Source: Pseudomonas sp. PDM04
GTDB lineage: Bacteria; Pseudomonadota; Gammaproteobacteria; Pseudomonadales; Pseudomonadaceae
Assembly (NCBI RefSeq): GCF_014851765.1
Contig: NZ_JACVAI010000005.1
Coordinates: 62,001-126,000 of the forward strand
DNA: 64,000 bases
Direction of reading: 5' to 3'
This document shows positions 56,186 to 64,000 of the stretch, in pieces; the stretch's first letter is position 1, and every line of letters starts with the position of its first letter. Position numbers and translations under genes: made by a program. The notes beneath the pieces were generated by a model. That model made no database searches. It was not told the DNA's origin and saw only the letters and a program-made list of their open reading frames with translations.

Positions 56186-57412
56186 ATGAGCCAGACGCCG
56201 TTCAACCTTCAGCGCGCCGCCGTCATCGGAGCGGGCACCATGGGCCGTGGCATCGTCATGTGCCTGGCCAACGCCGGAATACCGGTGCAGTGGGTCGATA
56301 ACAATCCGCAGATGCTCGAGCAGGCACTGGCTGCCGTGGCCGAGACCGGGGCGCATAACGTGCGCCAGGGGCGGATCGATCAGGCCGAGGCGGATGCGCG
56401 CATGGCACGGATCGAGACGGCTGCCGATTATCTGGCGATCCGCAATGTCGACCTGGTGATCGAGGCGGTTTACGAGAACCTCGAACTCAAGCAGAAAATC
56501 TTCCGCGAGCTGGACGGCCTGCTCAAGCCCGAGGCCATTCTGGCAAGCAATACCTCGGCGCTGGACATCGACGCGATTGCCGCCGCCACGCGCCGTCCGC
56601 AACAGGTGCTGGGCCTGCACTTCTTCAGCCCGGCGCACATCATGAAGCTGCTGGAAATCGTCCGTGGGGCACAGACCGCACCGGCAGTGCTGGACGCTGC
56701 GCTGGATTTGGGCAAGCGCATGGGCAAGGTCAGCGTGGTGGCCGGCAATTGTGATGGGTTCATCGGCAACCGCATGCTCAATACCTACGTGCTTGAAACG
56801 CGCAAAATGTTGCTTGAGGGAGCTCTACCCTATCAGGTCGACGCGGTGTTGCAGGGCTTCGGTTTTGCCATGGGCCCGTTTCGCATGTTCGATGTGGTCG
56901 GCATCGACCTGCAATGGCGCGCCCGGGAACTGGCGGGTGTCGGTCAGGATGCGCCAGAGGTCCAGGTGGATAATCGCCTCTGTGAAATGGGGCGTTTCGG
57001 CCAGAAGAGCGGTAACGGCTACTACCACTACGAGGTGGGCAGCCGTGAGGCCGAGCACGATGTGACGGTGGATGCGCTGGTGCTGCGCGTCAGTGAAGGA
57101 TTGGGCTTCCAGCGTCGCGAGATCGGCGCTGAGGAGATCCTCGAGCGCTGCCTGCTGGCCCTGGTCAACGAAGGGGCGAAGATCCTTCAGGAGGGCGTCG
57201 CGGCGTCCGCGCATGACATCGACCTGGTGTACCTCAACGGGTATGGTTTCCCGGCCGCCAAAGGAGGGCCTATGGCCTGGGCGGACCAGCAGGGGCTGGC
57301 GGACATTCATCAGCGCTTGCTGGCCCTGGAAACCCGCCAGGGCGATCACTGGCAGCCGGCGCGGTTGATTGGCGAGTTGGCGGCGGCGGGCAAGGCTTTT
57401 GCCGACCATTGA
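56186..57412 (+). CDS. 3-hydroxyacyl-CoA dehydrogenase
   Basis: This 408-residue NAD-dependent enzyme oxidises 3-hydroxyacyl-CoA in beta-oxidation. The Rossmann motif GAGTMGRG is at residues 16-23, the catalytic His is in LGLHFFSPAH, and GNCDGFIGNRML links to the helical domain. A second C-terminal dehydrogenase-like domain follows (to residue 400), as in FadB-type chains, but no hydratase domain is present. It precedes a thioesterase gene with a REP unit between. Confidence 0.92.
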   Translation: MSQTPFNLQRAAVIGAGTMGRGIVMCLANAGIPVQWVDNNPQMLEQALAAVAETGAHNVRQGRIDQAEADARMARIETAADYLAIRNVDLVIEAVYENLELKQKIFRELDGLLKPEAILASNTSALDIDAIAAATRRPQQVLGLHFFSPAHIMKLLEIVRGAQTAPAVLDAALDLGKRMGKVSVVAGNCDGFIGNRMLNTYVLETRKMLLEGALPYQVDAVLQGFGFAMGPFRMFDVVGIDLQWRARELAGVGQDAPEVQVDNRLCEMGRFGQKSGNGYYHYEVGSREAEHDVTVDALVLRVSEGLGFQRREIGAEEILERCLLALVNEGAKILQEGVAASAHDIDLVYLNGYGFPAAKGGPMAWADQQGLADIHQRLLALETRQGDHWQPARLIGELAAAGKAFADH

Positions 57413-57415
57413 TCC

Positions 57416-57440
57416 CTGTGGGAGCGAGCCTGCTCGCGAT
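57416..57440. repeat. Single REP unit
   Basis: One full REP unit (CTGTGGGAGCGAGCCTGCTC then GCGAT) without an inverted partner lies between the dehydrogenase and thioesterase genes. Confidence 0.85.
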
Positions 57441-57495
57441 GATTACAATGCGGTTTGCGACTTAGACTGACGAACCCGCCCAGGAACCCCTACCG

Positions 57496-57915
57496 ATGCC
57501 CTTACGCACCGATTACCCGCACTTCCAGCCCATCACCACCCGCTGGCACGATAACGACGCCTACGGCCACGTGAACAACGTCACTTACTACAGCTTCTTC
57601 GACACCGCCGTGAACACCTACCTGATCGAAGTCGGCGGCCTGGATATTCACGACGGCGAAGTCGTGGGTTTCGTGGTGAGTTCGGCCTGTGATTACTTCG
57701 CTTCCATCGCGTTCCCCGACCGGATCGACATCGGCCTGCGCGTGGCCAAGCTGGGCAACAGTTCGGTGCAATACGAGCTGGCCGTGTTCAAGGCGGGAGA
57801 AGACGAAGCCTGCGCGGCGGGGCGGTTCGTGCATGTATTTGTGGATCGGGCATCGAATCAGCCCGTGGCGATTCCTGCCGGCCTGCGCGGTGCCCTGGAG
57901 CGGCTGGTGGTTTGA
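57496..57915 (+). CDS. Acyl-CoA thioesterase (hotdog, 4HBT-like)
   Basis: This 139-residue hotdog protein has HDNDAYGHVNNVTYYSFFDT at residues 18-37, with the 4-hydroxybenzoyl-CoA thioesterase-type Asp and the HVNN loop. It hydrolyses an acyl-CoA of unknown chain. It shares strand with the hydroxyacyl-CoA dehydrogenase upstream, so the two probably serve one fatty-acid pathway. Confidence 0.92.
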   Translation: MPLRTDYPHFQPITTRWHDNDAYGHVNNVTYYSFFDTAVNTYLIEVGGLDIHDGEVVGFVVSSACDYFASIAFPDRIDIGLRVAKLGNSSVQYELAVFKAGEDEACAAGRFVHVFVDRASNQPVAIPAGLRGALERLVV

Positions 57916-57919
57916 CCGG

Positions 57920-57951
57920 CAAAAAAAATCGCAGCCCCTGGGGCTGCGATT
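57920..57951 (-). terminator. Terminator of the glycine-zipper gene
   Basis: AATCGCAGCCCC and GGGGCTGCGATT pair perfectly (57927-57951). On the minus strand a run of eight T follows, so it ends the gene at 57986-58471; it may also slow readthrough from the thioesterase gene. Confidence 0.9.
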
Positions 57952-57985
57952 GCCTGCTCTACCGATAAACGAGGCGACTCAAGCC

Positions 57986-58471
57986 TCAGTCGCGGTAGCG
58001 ATGCTTGTGCTTGCGGTGGCCGTAGGCATGGCCGCGCCCCGGATGGCCGTCACGGTAGTAGCGACGATCATCATGGCCACGGCGGTACGAGCGACGATCA
58101 TCGTCTTCGTCGCTCTTGTTGCCCATGTAGTTACCCAGTGCGCCGCCGGCGCCACCGCCTGCGGCAGAGCCGATCAGGCTGCCGGTGCTGCCGCCCAGGC
58201 TGCGACCGACCACGTTACCGCCAGCAGCGCCCAACGCACCGCCAATGGCGGCTTCGCCACGGCTGCGTTTGTCTGCGCCGACTGCGCTACCACCCGCGCC
58301 GCCGAGGGCTGCGCCAATGGTTGAACCTGTATTGCCGCCCAACGACTGACCGACGACCGAGCCTAGAACCCCGCCCAATGCGCCGCCCACACCTGCTTCG
58401 GTGGTGCCGCCGGCAGAGGCGATGCCACTGACCAGGCCAAGGGACAACAAGAGAATCGAGGAAAACTTCAT
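57986..58471 (-). CDS. Glycine-zipper domain envelope protein
   Basis: This 161-residue protein has a signal peptide (MKFSSILLLSLGLVSGIASA) and then about 95 residues of glycine-zipper repeats (GxxxG spacing, for example GGALGGVLGSVVGQSLGG), which form close-packed membrane helices. The tail is rich in Arg, His, Tyr and Asp (RGHDDRRYYRDGHPGRGHAY). Function unknown; the family includes outer-membrane lipoprotein-like and stress proteins. The ATG follows GAGG. A strong terminator ends it. Confidence 0.85.
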   Translation of the reverse strand: MKFSSILLLSLGLVSGIASAGGTTEAGVGGALGGVLGSVVGQSLGGNTGSTIGAALGGAGGSAVGADKRSRGEAAIGGALGAAGGNVVGRSLGGSTGSLIGSAAGGGAGGALGNYMGNKSDEDDDRRSYRRGHDDRRYYRDGHPGRGHAYGHRKHKHRYRD

Positions 58472-58629
58472 GGAGGAACCTCAAGGGGATGACGCCGCGA
58501 TCCTGAGGCCCTGTCAGGGGTGTGACAATCGAAATCCGACGAGTAACACGACTTCAGCACATTTCCATAAGTTACTGTTTTTTAGACGGAACTTAATGTT
58601 TTTTCGCCGGTCTTTAGCTACTTCGGAAC

Positions 58630-58659
58630 GGCCGTTTTTGTGAAAAAACGGCCTTTTTT
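58630..58659 (+). terminator. Orphan plus-strand terminator
   Basis: GGCCGTTTTT (58630-58639) pairs with AAAAACGGCC (58644-58653) and six T follow. The nearest upstream plus-strand gene ends at 57915, 700 bases away and across a convergent gene, so the terminator may belong to an unrecognised small RNA. Confidence 0.75.
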
Positions 58660-58712
58660 GTGGGCGATGGAAAAGTGCCTGGCCCGGAAAATCGTTGGCC
58701 CTGCCAACGCAA

Positions 58713-58779
58713 ATCGCGAGCAGGCTCGCTCCCACAGGTCAGTACATGACGAACTTGTGGGAGCGAGCCTGCTCGCGAT
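58713..58779. repeat. REP inverted pair
   Basis: The units 58713-58737 and 58755-58779 are inverted copies of core GCGAGCAGGCTCGCTCCCAC. Confidence 0.95.
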
Positions 58780-58803
58780 GGGGTCAACGAAAAGTCGGGC
58801 CTG

Positions 58804-61152
58804 TTACGCCGACCTGGCCATGATCAACCCATTATCACTCGCCGCTTCCAGACGGATCGCGACGAACTTCGACGTTGGCGTATGGCTGCCGTCCCCGACG
58901 CTTTCCAGCGGCACCAGCGGGTTCACTTCCGGATAGTATGCCGCGGCCTGCCCGGCCGGGATGTCAAAGGCCAGCAGCGTGAAGCCCTTCACCCGGCGTT
59001 CGCGGCCATCGTCCCAGAGCGAGACGATGTCGGCCTTCTGGCCCGGCTTGAAGCCCAGGCGGATGATGTCCGCCTCGTTGGCGAACAACACGTCACGCTG
59101 ACCTTTCACGCCGCGATAACGGTCGTCGAGACCATAGATCGTGGTGTTGTACTGATCGTGCGAGCGCATCGACTGCATGATCAGGTCCGGCAACACGCCG
59201 GTGGCACGAGTGCGCTCGTGGACCAGGTCCTTGGGCAGTACGTTGGCGCGGAAGTTGGCTCGTCCGGAAGCGGTGTTCCACTTGCGCGCGCCGGCCGTGT
59301 TGCCGAGGTAGAAACCGCCCTTGTTCTTGATCTTCTCGTTGAAGTCCTTGAAGTTAGGGATGGTCTCGGCAATCAGGTCACGGATGCGGCTGTAGTCGGC
59401 CACCAGCCAGTTCCAGTCCACCGGATGGCTGCCCAACGTGGCGGCGGCGATGCCGGCCAGAATCGCGGGTTCCGAACGCATCTGGTTCGACAGCGGCTCC
59501 AACTGGCCATTGGAGGCATGGACCATGCTGAACGAGTCTTCCACGGTCACCGCTTGCGGGCCTTCGGTCTGGATATCGATATCGGTCCGGCCCAGGCACG
59601 GCAGGATCAGCGCGTCCTTGCCGTGGGCCAGGTGGCTGCGGTTGAGCTTGGTGCTGATCTGCACGGTCAGGTCGCAGTTGGTCAGCGCCTTGAAGGTGCG
59701 CGGGCTGTCCGGCGTGGCTTGGGCGAAGTTGCCTCCCAGGCCGATGAAGACTTTGGCACGGCCTTCGGCCATGGCGTGGATCGCCTCGACCACGTTGTGG
59801 CCGTTTTCGCGGGGCACCTTGAACTGGAAGCGACGCTCCAGGGCGTCGAGGAACGCCGCCGGTGGACGCTCGTTGATGCCCATCGTGCGGTCGCCCTGCA
59901 CGTTACTGTGGCCACGCACCGGGCACAGGCCGGCGCCCGGCTTGCCGATGTTGCCGCGCAGCAGCATCAGGTTGGCGATTTCCTGGATGGTCGGCACCGA
60001 GTGACGGTGCTGAGTGATGCCCATCGCCCAGCACATGATGACCTTCTTGCCCTTGAGGTACATGCGCGCGGCTTGTTCGATCTCGACCAGGGTCAGGCCG
60101 GACTGTTCGACGATCTGCTCCCACGAGGTGTCGTCGATGACGGCCAGGTAATCCAGCACATTGACGCTGTGCTCGTTGAGGAAATCGTGGTCAAACACCG
60201 CCGGGGCACCGGCCTTCTGCGCATCGCGTTCCCATTGCAGCAGGAACTTGGCCATGCCGCGCATCACCGCCATGTCGCCGCCCAGTGCCGGACGGAAGTA
60301 CGCGGTGTTGGTCGGCTTGTCGCCGTTGGTGAGCATTTCGATCGGGCGCTGCGGGTTCTGGAAGCGTTCCAGGCCACGCTCCTTGAGCGGGTTGATGCAC
60401 ACCACTTGCGCCCCGCGTTTCACCGCTTCACGCAGCGGTTCGAGCATCCGTGGGTGGTTGGTGCCAGGGTTCTGGCCCCAGACGAAAATCGCATCGGCGT
60501 GTTCGAAGTCATCGTAGGTCACGGTGCCTTTGCCGACGCCAACGCTCTGCGACAGCGCGACACCGCTGGCCTCGTGGCACATGTTCGAGCAGTCGGGGAA
60601 GTTGTTGGTGCCGAAGGCGCGGACGAACAATTGATAGAGGAACGCCGCTTCGTTGCTGGCCCGACCCGAGGTGTAGAACTCAGCCTGGTCCGGGCTCGAC
60701 AGGCCGCGCAGGTGCCTGGCGATCAGGGCGAACGCATCGTCCCAGCTGATGGGCTGGTAGCGGTCGGTTTCGGCGTTGTAGCTCATCGGTTCGGTGATGC
60801 GGCCCTGGTATTCGAGCCAGTAGTCGCTCTGTTCCAGCAATGAGGTCACGCTGTGCTTGGCGAAGAACTTGCTGTCGACACGTCGCTTGGTCGCTTCCCA
60901 GTTCACCGCCTTGGCGCCGTTCTCGCAGAACATCACCATGCCGCCTTCCAGCGAATCGCCCCAGGCGCAACCCGGGCAGTCGAAGCCGCCGTTCTTGTTG
61001 GTCTTGAGCATCATGCGCAGGTTTTTCAGCGCGTTGTCGCTGGTCAACCAGGCCTGGGCGACGCTGATCAGCGCGCCCCAGCCACCGGCCGGGCCTTTGT
61101 AGGGTTTGTAACGGGGAACGGGGGTCTGGTCGGCTTGACGATGTTGACTCAC
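58804..61152 (-). CDS. FdhF/YdeP-type molybdopterin oxidoreductase
   Basis: This 782-residue molybdenum enzyme of the formate dehydrogenase alpha-like, YdeP group starts at GTG 61152 (GGAG upstream), overlapping the fdhD stop by 4 bases. Family blocks include CPGCAWGD near residue 58, PDCSNMCHEASG near 170 and VWGQNPGTNHPRML near 205. The N-terminal cysteine set is CPGC plus one further Cys, so I do not see a complete four-cysteine iron-sulfur motif. It is cytoplasmic with no Tat signal. Function in Pseudomonas is unclear; formate oxidation and acid-resistance roles have been proposed for relatives. Confidence 0.88.
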   Translation of the reverse strand: MSQHRQADQTPVPRYKPYKGPAGGWGALISVAQAWLTSDNALKNLRMMLKTNKNGGFDCPGCAWGDSLEGGMVMFCENGAKAVNWEATKRRVDSKFFAKHSVTSLLEQSDYWLEYQGRITEPMSYNAETDRYQPISWDDAFALIARHLRGLSSPDQAEFYTSGRASNEAAFLYQLFVRAFGTNNFPDCSNMCHEASGVALSQSVGVGKGTVTYDDFEHADAIFVWGQNPGTNHPRMLEPLREAVKRGAQVVCINPLKERGLERFQNPQRPIEMLTNGDKPTNTAYFRPALGGDMAVMRGMAKFLLQWERDAQKAGAPAVFDHDFLNEHSVNVLDYLAVIDDTSWEQIVEQSGLTLVEIEQAARMYLKGKKVIMCWAMGITQHRHSVPTIQEIANLMLLRGNIGKPGAGLCPVRGHSNVQGDRTMGINERPPAAFLDALERRFQFKVPRENGHNVVEAIHAMAEGRAKVFIGLGGNFAQATPDSPRTFKALTNCDLTVQISTKLNRSHLAHGKDALILPCLGRTDIDIQTEGPQAVTVEDSFSMVHASNGQLEPLSNQMRSEPAILAGIAAATLGSHPVDWNWLVADYSRIRDLIAETIPNFKDFNEKIKNKGGFYLGNTAGARKWNTASGRANFRANVLPKDLVHERTRATGVLPDLIMQSMRSHDQYNTTIYGLDDRYRGVKGQRDVLFANEADIIRLGFKPGQKADIVSLWDDGRERRVKGFTLLAFDIPAGQAAAYYPEVNPLVPLESVGDGSHTPTSKFVAIRLEAASDNGLIMARSA

Positions 61153-61988
61153 GCTTGATTCTCCAACGCCGGGCTGTAGACCCGTGGTGCGTTCTTCTGT
61201 GGCAAATGGATGAGATTGAGGTTGTGGCGGCGGGCCCATTGCACGGCAAGGCCGGTGGGCGATGACAGGCTGACGAGGGTCTGGATGCCGGCGCGCAGGA
61301 CTTTCTGGATCAATTCGAGGCTGCACCGGCTGGTGACAATCGCCAGGCCGCCGGCGGTCGGGATCTTCTGGCGTACCAGCCCGCCAATCAGCTTGTCGAG
61401 GGCGTTGTGCCGGCCAATGTCCTCGCGACCCAGGCGCAGCTCGCCGTTGGCGTCCATGAACACCGCCGCATGCACGGCGCCGCTGTACTGGCCCAGGGGC
61501 TGGAAGGCACCGATGCGCTGGCGCAGGCCGTCGAGCCATTGCGCCGGGGGCAGCGGGGCGCCGGGCATGACCTTGAGGTCCGGCAGAGCCTGCTCGACCG
61601 CTTCCACGCCACACAGGCCGCAGCCGCTGGTGCCGGCCAGTTGCCGGCGTTGTTGCTTGAGGTTCCAGAAGGCGCGGTTGGCAATGGTCACTTGCGCGTA
61701 TTGCGCCGAACCCGAGCCGCTGAGTTGCAGGTCGTAGATGTCCGAGGGGTCTTCGATGATGCCGCTGCCGAGGCTGAAGCCGACGATGAAGTCTTCGAGG
61801 TCGGTCGGGGTCACCAGCATCACCGCCTGGCTGATGCCGTTGTAGGCAATCGCCAACGCGACCTCTTCGGCCAGCGCGGTGCTGGCGGATTCAGTGAGTT
61901 GAAGGTCGCTGTAGGTGTACGTCTGGCTGGCGGCGGGCGCGGGCGTTTCGAGAGCGGGCGCCGCGCAGGCAGTGCGCTTGGCGTTCAT
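61149..61988 (-). CDS. fdhD: Formate dehydrogenase accessory sulfurtransferase FdhD
   Basis: This 279-residue protein transfers sulfur to the molybdenum cofactor of formate dehydrogenase-type enzymes. The conserved cysteine loop is SGCGLCGVEAVEQ near residue 120, and LGREDIGRHNALDK near 190 is a family signature. It is 4-base coupled to the molybdoenzyme gene downstream, so that enzyme is the likely client. Confidence 0.94.
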   Translation of the reverse strand: MNAKRTACAAPALETPAPAASQTYTYSDLQLTESASTALAEEVALAIAYNGISQAVMLVTPTDLEDFIVGFSLGSGIIEDPSDIYDLQLSGSGSAQYAQVTIANRAFWNLKQQRRQLAGTSGCGLCGVEAVEQALPDLKVMPGAPLPPAQWLDGLRQRIGAFQPLGQYSGAVHAAVFMDANGELRLGREDIGRHNALDKLIGGLVRQKIPTAGGLAIVTSRCSLELIQKVLRAGIQTLVSLSSPTGLAVQWARRHNLNLIHLPQKNAPRVYSPALENQA

Positions 61989-62082
61989 GAGGCATCACCG
62001 ACGGTTTGGTCAGTGTTAAGCCTAAGCGCGACAATCTGTCACGTCTAATTGCTATTACTGATCTACCGATAGATGACATCGA

Positions 62083-62970
62083 TCAAGAGTCGGCTGGCGA
62101 TTTCTGATACAGCGCAAAACAGGCTTCGGCTAACGCCGAGCGCGGGGCGCTGCGACGCATGATCAGCCCCAGCCGGCCGAGGGTCTGCGCGTTTTCGATC
62201 GGTTGCAGGCGCAAATGGTCGGTCAGGTTTTCCAGGCCGCCCTCAAGCGGCATGACGGCGCAGCACAATCCGCCGTGCACGGCCTGAAGCAACTGATGCA
62301 CGGCATCGGTCTGCAACAGCGGTTGCGGGATCAGGCCACGGCTGTGGAAGTTGTGGTCGATGGACTGGCGGAAGTGCATGCCGCTGGTGAGCATGCCCAG
62401 GGGCAGTTCGATCAGCGACTCCCAGCTCAGTGGCGCCTCGCCGAAGGTGAAATGACGCTGGTCGTAGAGCAGCCCCATGTGTGTTTCGCTGAAGCTCAGG
62501 GAATCGAAGCGTTCGGCGTCCAGGCGTTCGAGGTAGGACACGCCGAGGTCCAGGCGATTGCTCGCCAGTTGTTCGAGGATCTGCTCGGAGCTCAATGCCG
62601 ACAGTTCGAAGCGCAGGTTGGGGTGTTCGCTGTGCAGGCGTTGCATCATCGGCAGCGGATCGAAACTCGAGAGCGGCACCACGCCCAGGCGCAACGTACC
62701 GATCAGGTTGCCGCGGCACGCCGCGGCCTCGGCCTGCAACCCGTCGCAGGCAGCCAGCACGGTACGGGCCCAGGCCAGCACCCGCTCGCCCGGTGCGGTA
62801 AAACCCTCGAAGCGTTGTCCCCGGTTGACCAGCGGCAGTTCCAGCTCTTCCTCCAGGCTGCGCAGGCGCATGGACAGGGTCGGCTGGGTGATGTGACACC
62901 GTGCGGCGGCCTGGCCGAAGTGCCGGGTTTCGTCGAGGGCGATGAGGAATTTCAGCTGCTTGATGTCCAT
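62083..62970 (-). CDS. LysR-family transcriptional regulator
   Basis: This 295-residue regulator has the helix-turn-helix MDIKQLKFLIALDETRHFGQ and AAARCHITQPTLSMRLRSLE, then an effector domain. It is on the same strand, 94 bases upstream of fdhD, so it may control or be co-transcribed with the fdhD-molybdoenzyme pair; the gap is long enough for a separate promoter. It diverges from the LysM gene. Effector unknown. Confidence 0.92.
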   Translation of the reverse strand: MDIKQLKFLIALDETRHFGQAAARCHITQPTLSMRLRSLEEELELPLVNRGQRFEGFTAPGERVLAWARTVLAACDGLQAEAAACRGNLIGTLRLGVVPLSSFDPLPMMQRLHSEHPNLRFELSALSSEQILEQLASNRLDLGVSYLERLDAERFDSLSFSETHMGLLYDQRHFTFGEAPLSWESLIELPLGMLTSGMHFRQSIDHNFHSRGLIPQPLLQTDAVHQLLQAVHGGLCCAVMPLEGGLENLTDHLRLQPIENAQTLGRLGLIMRRSAPRSALAEACFALYQKSPADS

Positions 62971-63107
62971 TTTCGCTCCAGGGCACGGGGAGTGGGCGAT
63001 TCTAGCGGTTGGCGGCGAGTGGCGTCATTGGTCGGCTTGGATCCGTTTCTGGCAAAGGTGGACTAGGCTTTTGCGTCTGGACACTTAACTACCAGGGAGC
63101 GCACACA

Positions 63108-63557
63108 ATGAGCCTGTTCAGTTTTCTGAAGGAAGCCGGTGAAAAAATCCTCGATGCCCTGACGCCAGACAAGGCCGAGGCCAACAGCGAGGCACTGACC
63201 CAGCATGTGAAGGACGCACTGACCGGGATCGATACGTCGAAGATCCAGGTGAAGGTCGAGGGTGAAAAAATCATCGCCACCGGTGAAGCCGCCAGCCAGG
63301 AAGAGAAGGAAAAAATTCTCCTGGCCCTGGGGAACGTGGCCGGCATCAGCGGCGTTGACGACCAGATCACGGTGACCGGCCCGGTCGTCGTCGCCTCGCA
63401 GTTCGTCGTGGTGCAGAAGGGCGATACCCTCAGCGCGATTTCACTGCGGGTGTACGGGGATGCCAACAAGTATCAGAAGATCTTCGAGGCCAACAAGCCG
63501 ATGCTCAAGGACCCGAACAAGATTTACCCAGGGCAGTCGCTGCGCATTCCCGAGTAG
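63108..63557 (+). CDS. lysM: BON-LysM peptidoglycan-binding protein (Kbp/YgaU)
   Basis: This 149-residue protein, started at MSLFSFLKEAGEK after GGGAGC, matches E. coli Kbp in length and layout. A BON domain (about residues 20-90) precedes a LysM domain (SQFVVVQKGDTLSAISLRVYG from about 102 to the end). Kbp binds potassium in E. coli. No signal peptide is seen, as in Kbp. It diverges from the LysR gene. Confidence 0.92.
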   Translation: MSLFSFLKEAGEKILDALTPDKAEANSEALTQHVKDALTGIDTSKIQVKVEGEKIIATGEAASQEEKEKILLALGNVAGISGVDDQITVTGPVVVASQFVVVQKGDTLSAISLRVYGDANKYQKIFEANKPMLKDPNKIYPGQSLRIPE

Positions 63558-63577
63558 GGCTCAAGACCGAGTGATGG

Positions 63578-63650
63578 CCTTCGCGGGCAAGCCCGCTCCC
63601 ACAGGTATTTTGAACGCTGCGAAACCTGTGGGAGCGAGCCTGCTCGCGAT
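63578..63650. repeat. Mixed REP inverted pair
   Basis: The left unit has the GGGCAAGCCCGC centre (63578-63606) and the right unit the GAGCCTGCTCG centre (about 63624-63650). The outer CCCACAGGT / ACCTGTGGG parts match. Two REP variants are joined in one pair. Confidence 0.9.
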
Positions 63651-63665
63651 GGGCGCGACTCGGCC

Positions 63666-64000
63666 TTAAAGCCCAGCAATCAAGGTCCGGTAATCCTCCA
63701 CCGCCGCAAACTCCGCCGTGTCCTTCGGCCCCTTGCGGCTGTCCGGCTCGCGCACGGCCAGCAGGTGCGCCACGCCGAAGTCGCGTGCACTGCGCAGGAT
63801 CGGCAAGGTGTCGTCGATGAACAGGCTGCGCGCCGGATCGAAGCCGATGTCCGCTTGCAAGGCATCCCAGAATTGCCGGCTTTCCTTGGCGAACCCGTAG
63901 TCGTGCGAGCTGATCAACCGTTCGAAATACGGCGCCAGTTCAATTCTCTCCAGCTTCAACGACAGCGAATCGCGGTGCGCGTTGGTGATCAGCACCACAC
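63666..64000 (-). CDS. HAD-superfamily hydrolase, GMP/IMP nucleotidase YrfG type (partial)
   Basis: The C-terminal half of a HAD phosphatase: LITNAHRDSLSLKLERI (motif II region), SSHDYGFAKESRQFW with the motif III Lys, and SLFIDDTLPILRSARDFG (motif IV aspartates). This pattern is that of YrfG, which dephosphorylates GMP and IMP. The N-terminal half lies beyond the window edge. Confidence 0.85.
   Translation of the reverse strand, partial: VVLITNAHRDSLSLKLERIELAPYFERLISSHDYGFAKESRQFWDALQADIGFDPARSLFIDDTLPILRSARDFGVAHLLAVREPDSRKGPKDTAEFAAVEDYRTLIAGL

Larger units (their letters stand above)
58472..58803. other. Intergenic region with orphan plus-strand terminator and REP pair
   Basis: No protein gene is seen in these 332 bases. 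They hold the upstream region of the glycine-zipper gene, a plus-strand terminator at 58630-58659 that no annotated gene needs, and a REP pair at 58713-58779. Confidence 0.6.

Overview
The window is a stretch of chromosome from a Pseudomonas of the fluorescens group. The base composition is GC-rich with strong GC3 bias. Gene families and neighbourhoods are typical of the genus (rimABK, ompR-envZ, hslR/hslO, pckA, tex, gshA). At least eighteen copies of a short REP sequence (core GCGAGCAGGCTCGCTCCCAC and variants), mostly as inverted pairs, sit between genes. No rRNA, tRNA, prophage, insertion sequence or CRISPR array is visible. The first CDS (tail of a sigma-54 activator) and the last (YrfG-type nucleotidase) are cut by the window ends.

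Sulfur region (1-37,300). Most genes here serve acquisition of sulfur from organic compounds: a MetQ-like binding protein (390-1172), a polar amino-acid type ABC importer (1708-4670), a cluster of two SfnB-like flavoproteins, an FMN-dependent monooxygenase and metQNI (21,598 down to 15,083), cystine import tcyJLN with D-cysteine desulfhydrase dcyD and serine acetyltransferase epsC (23,206-27,767), and taurine import and cleavage tauABCD (37,202 down to 33,603). AT-rich islands precede several of these units, and two of them share a near-identical 18-mer that could be a binding site for a CysB-like regulator. Interspersed are a predicted ATPase, an RND efflux system with two adaptors (TriABC-like), a methyltransferase, an orphan TccC/Rhs polymorphic toxin, a two-repeat protein of unknown function, a BetT choline transporter with a perfect operator-like palindrome, an SDR/LysR pair and an aldo/keto reductase with a Cra-like palindrome.

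Core region (37,400-51,000). gshA, a PaaI thioesterase and tex, then the OmpR-EnvZ two-component system, the rimABK ribosome-modification operon, hslR, a PAP2 phosphatase, hslO (Hsp33) and pckA. tex, ompR-envZ, hslR, hslO and pckA are also near neighbours in enterobacteria, so this is an old conserved block.

Right region (51,000-64,000). An EamA-type transporter, a small secreted protein behind a perfect palindrome, a subtilisin-like lipoprotein, a RecQ-family helicase, 3-hydroxyacyl-CoA dehydrogenase plus thioesterase, a glycine-zipper protein, a FdhF/YdeP-type molybdoenzyme with its sulfurtransferase FdhD and a LysR regulator, and the BON-LysM protein Kbp.

The points most worth following up are the TccC/Rhs toxin with a RelE-like tail and no immunity gene, three evenly spaced CAAC-GTTG palindromes upstream of the SfnB operon, the shared sulfur-promoter 18-mer, a 31-codon gene at 1336-1431, and a cloverleaf-like RNA element between ompR and envZ.
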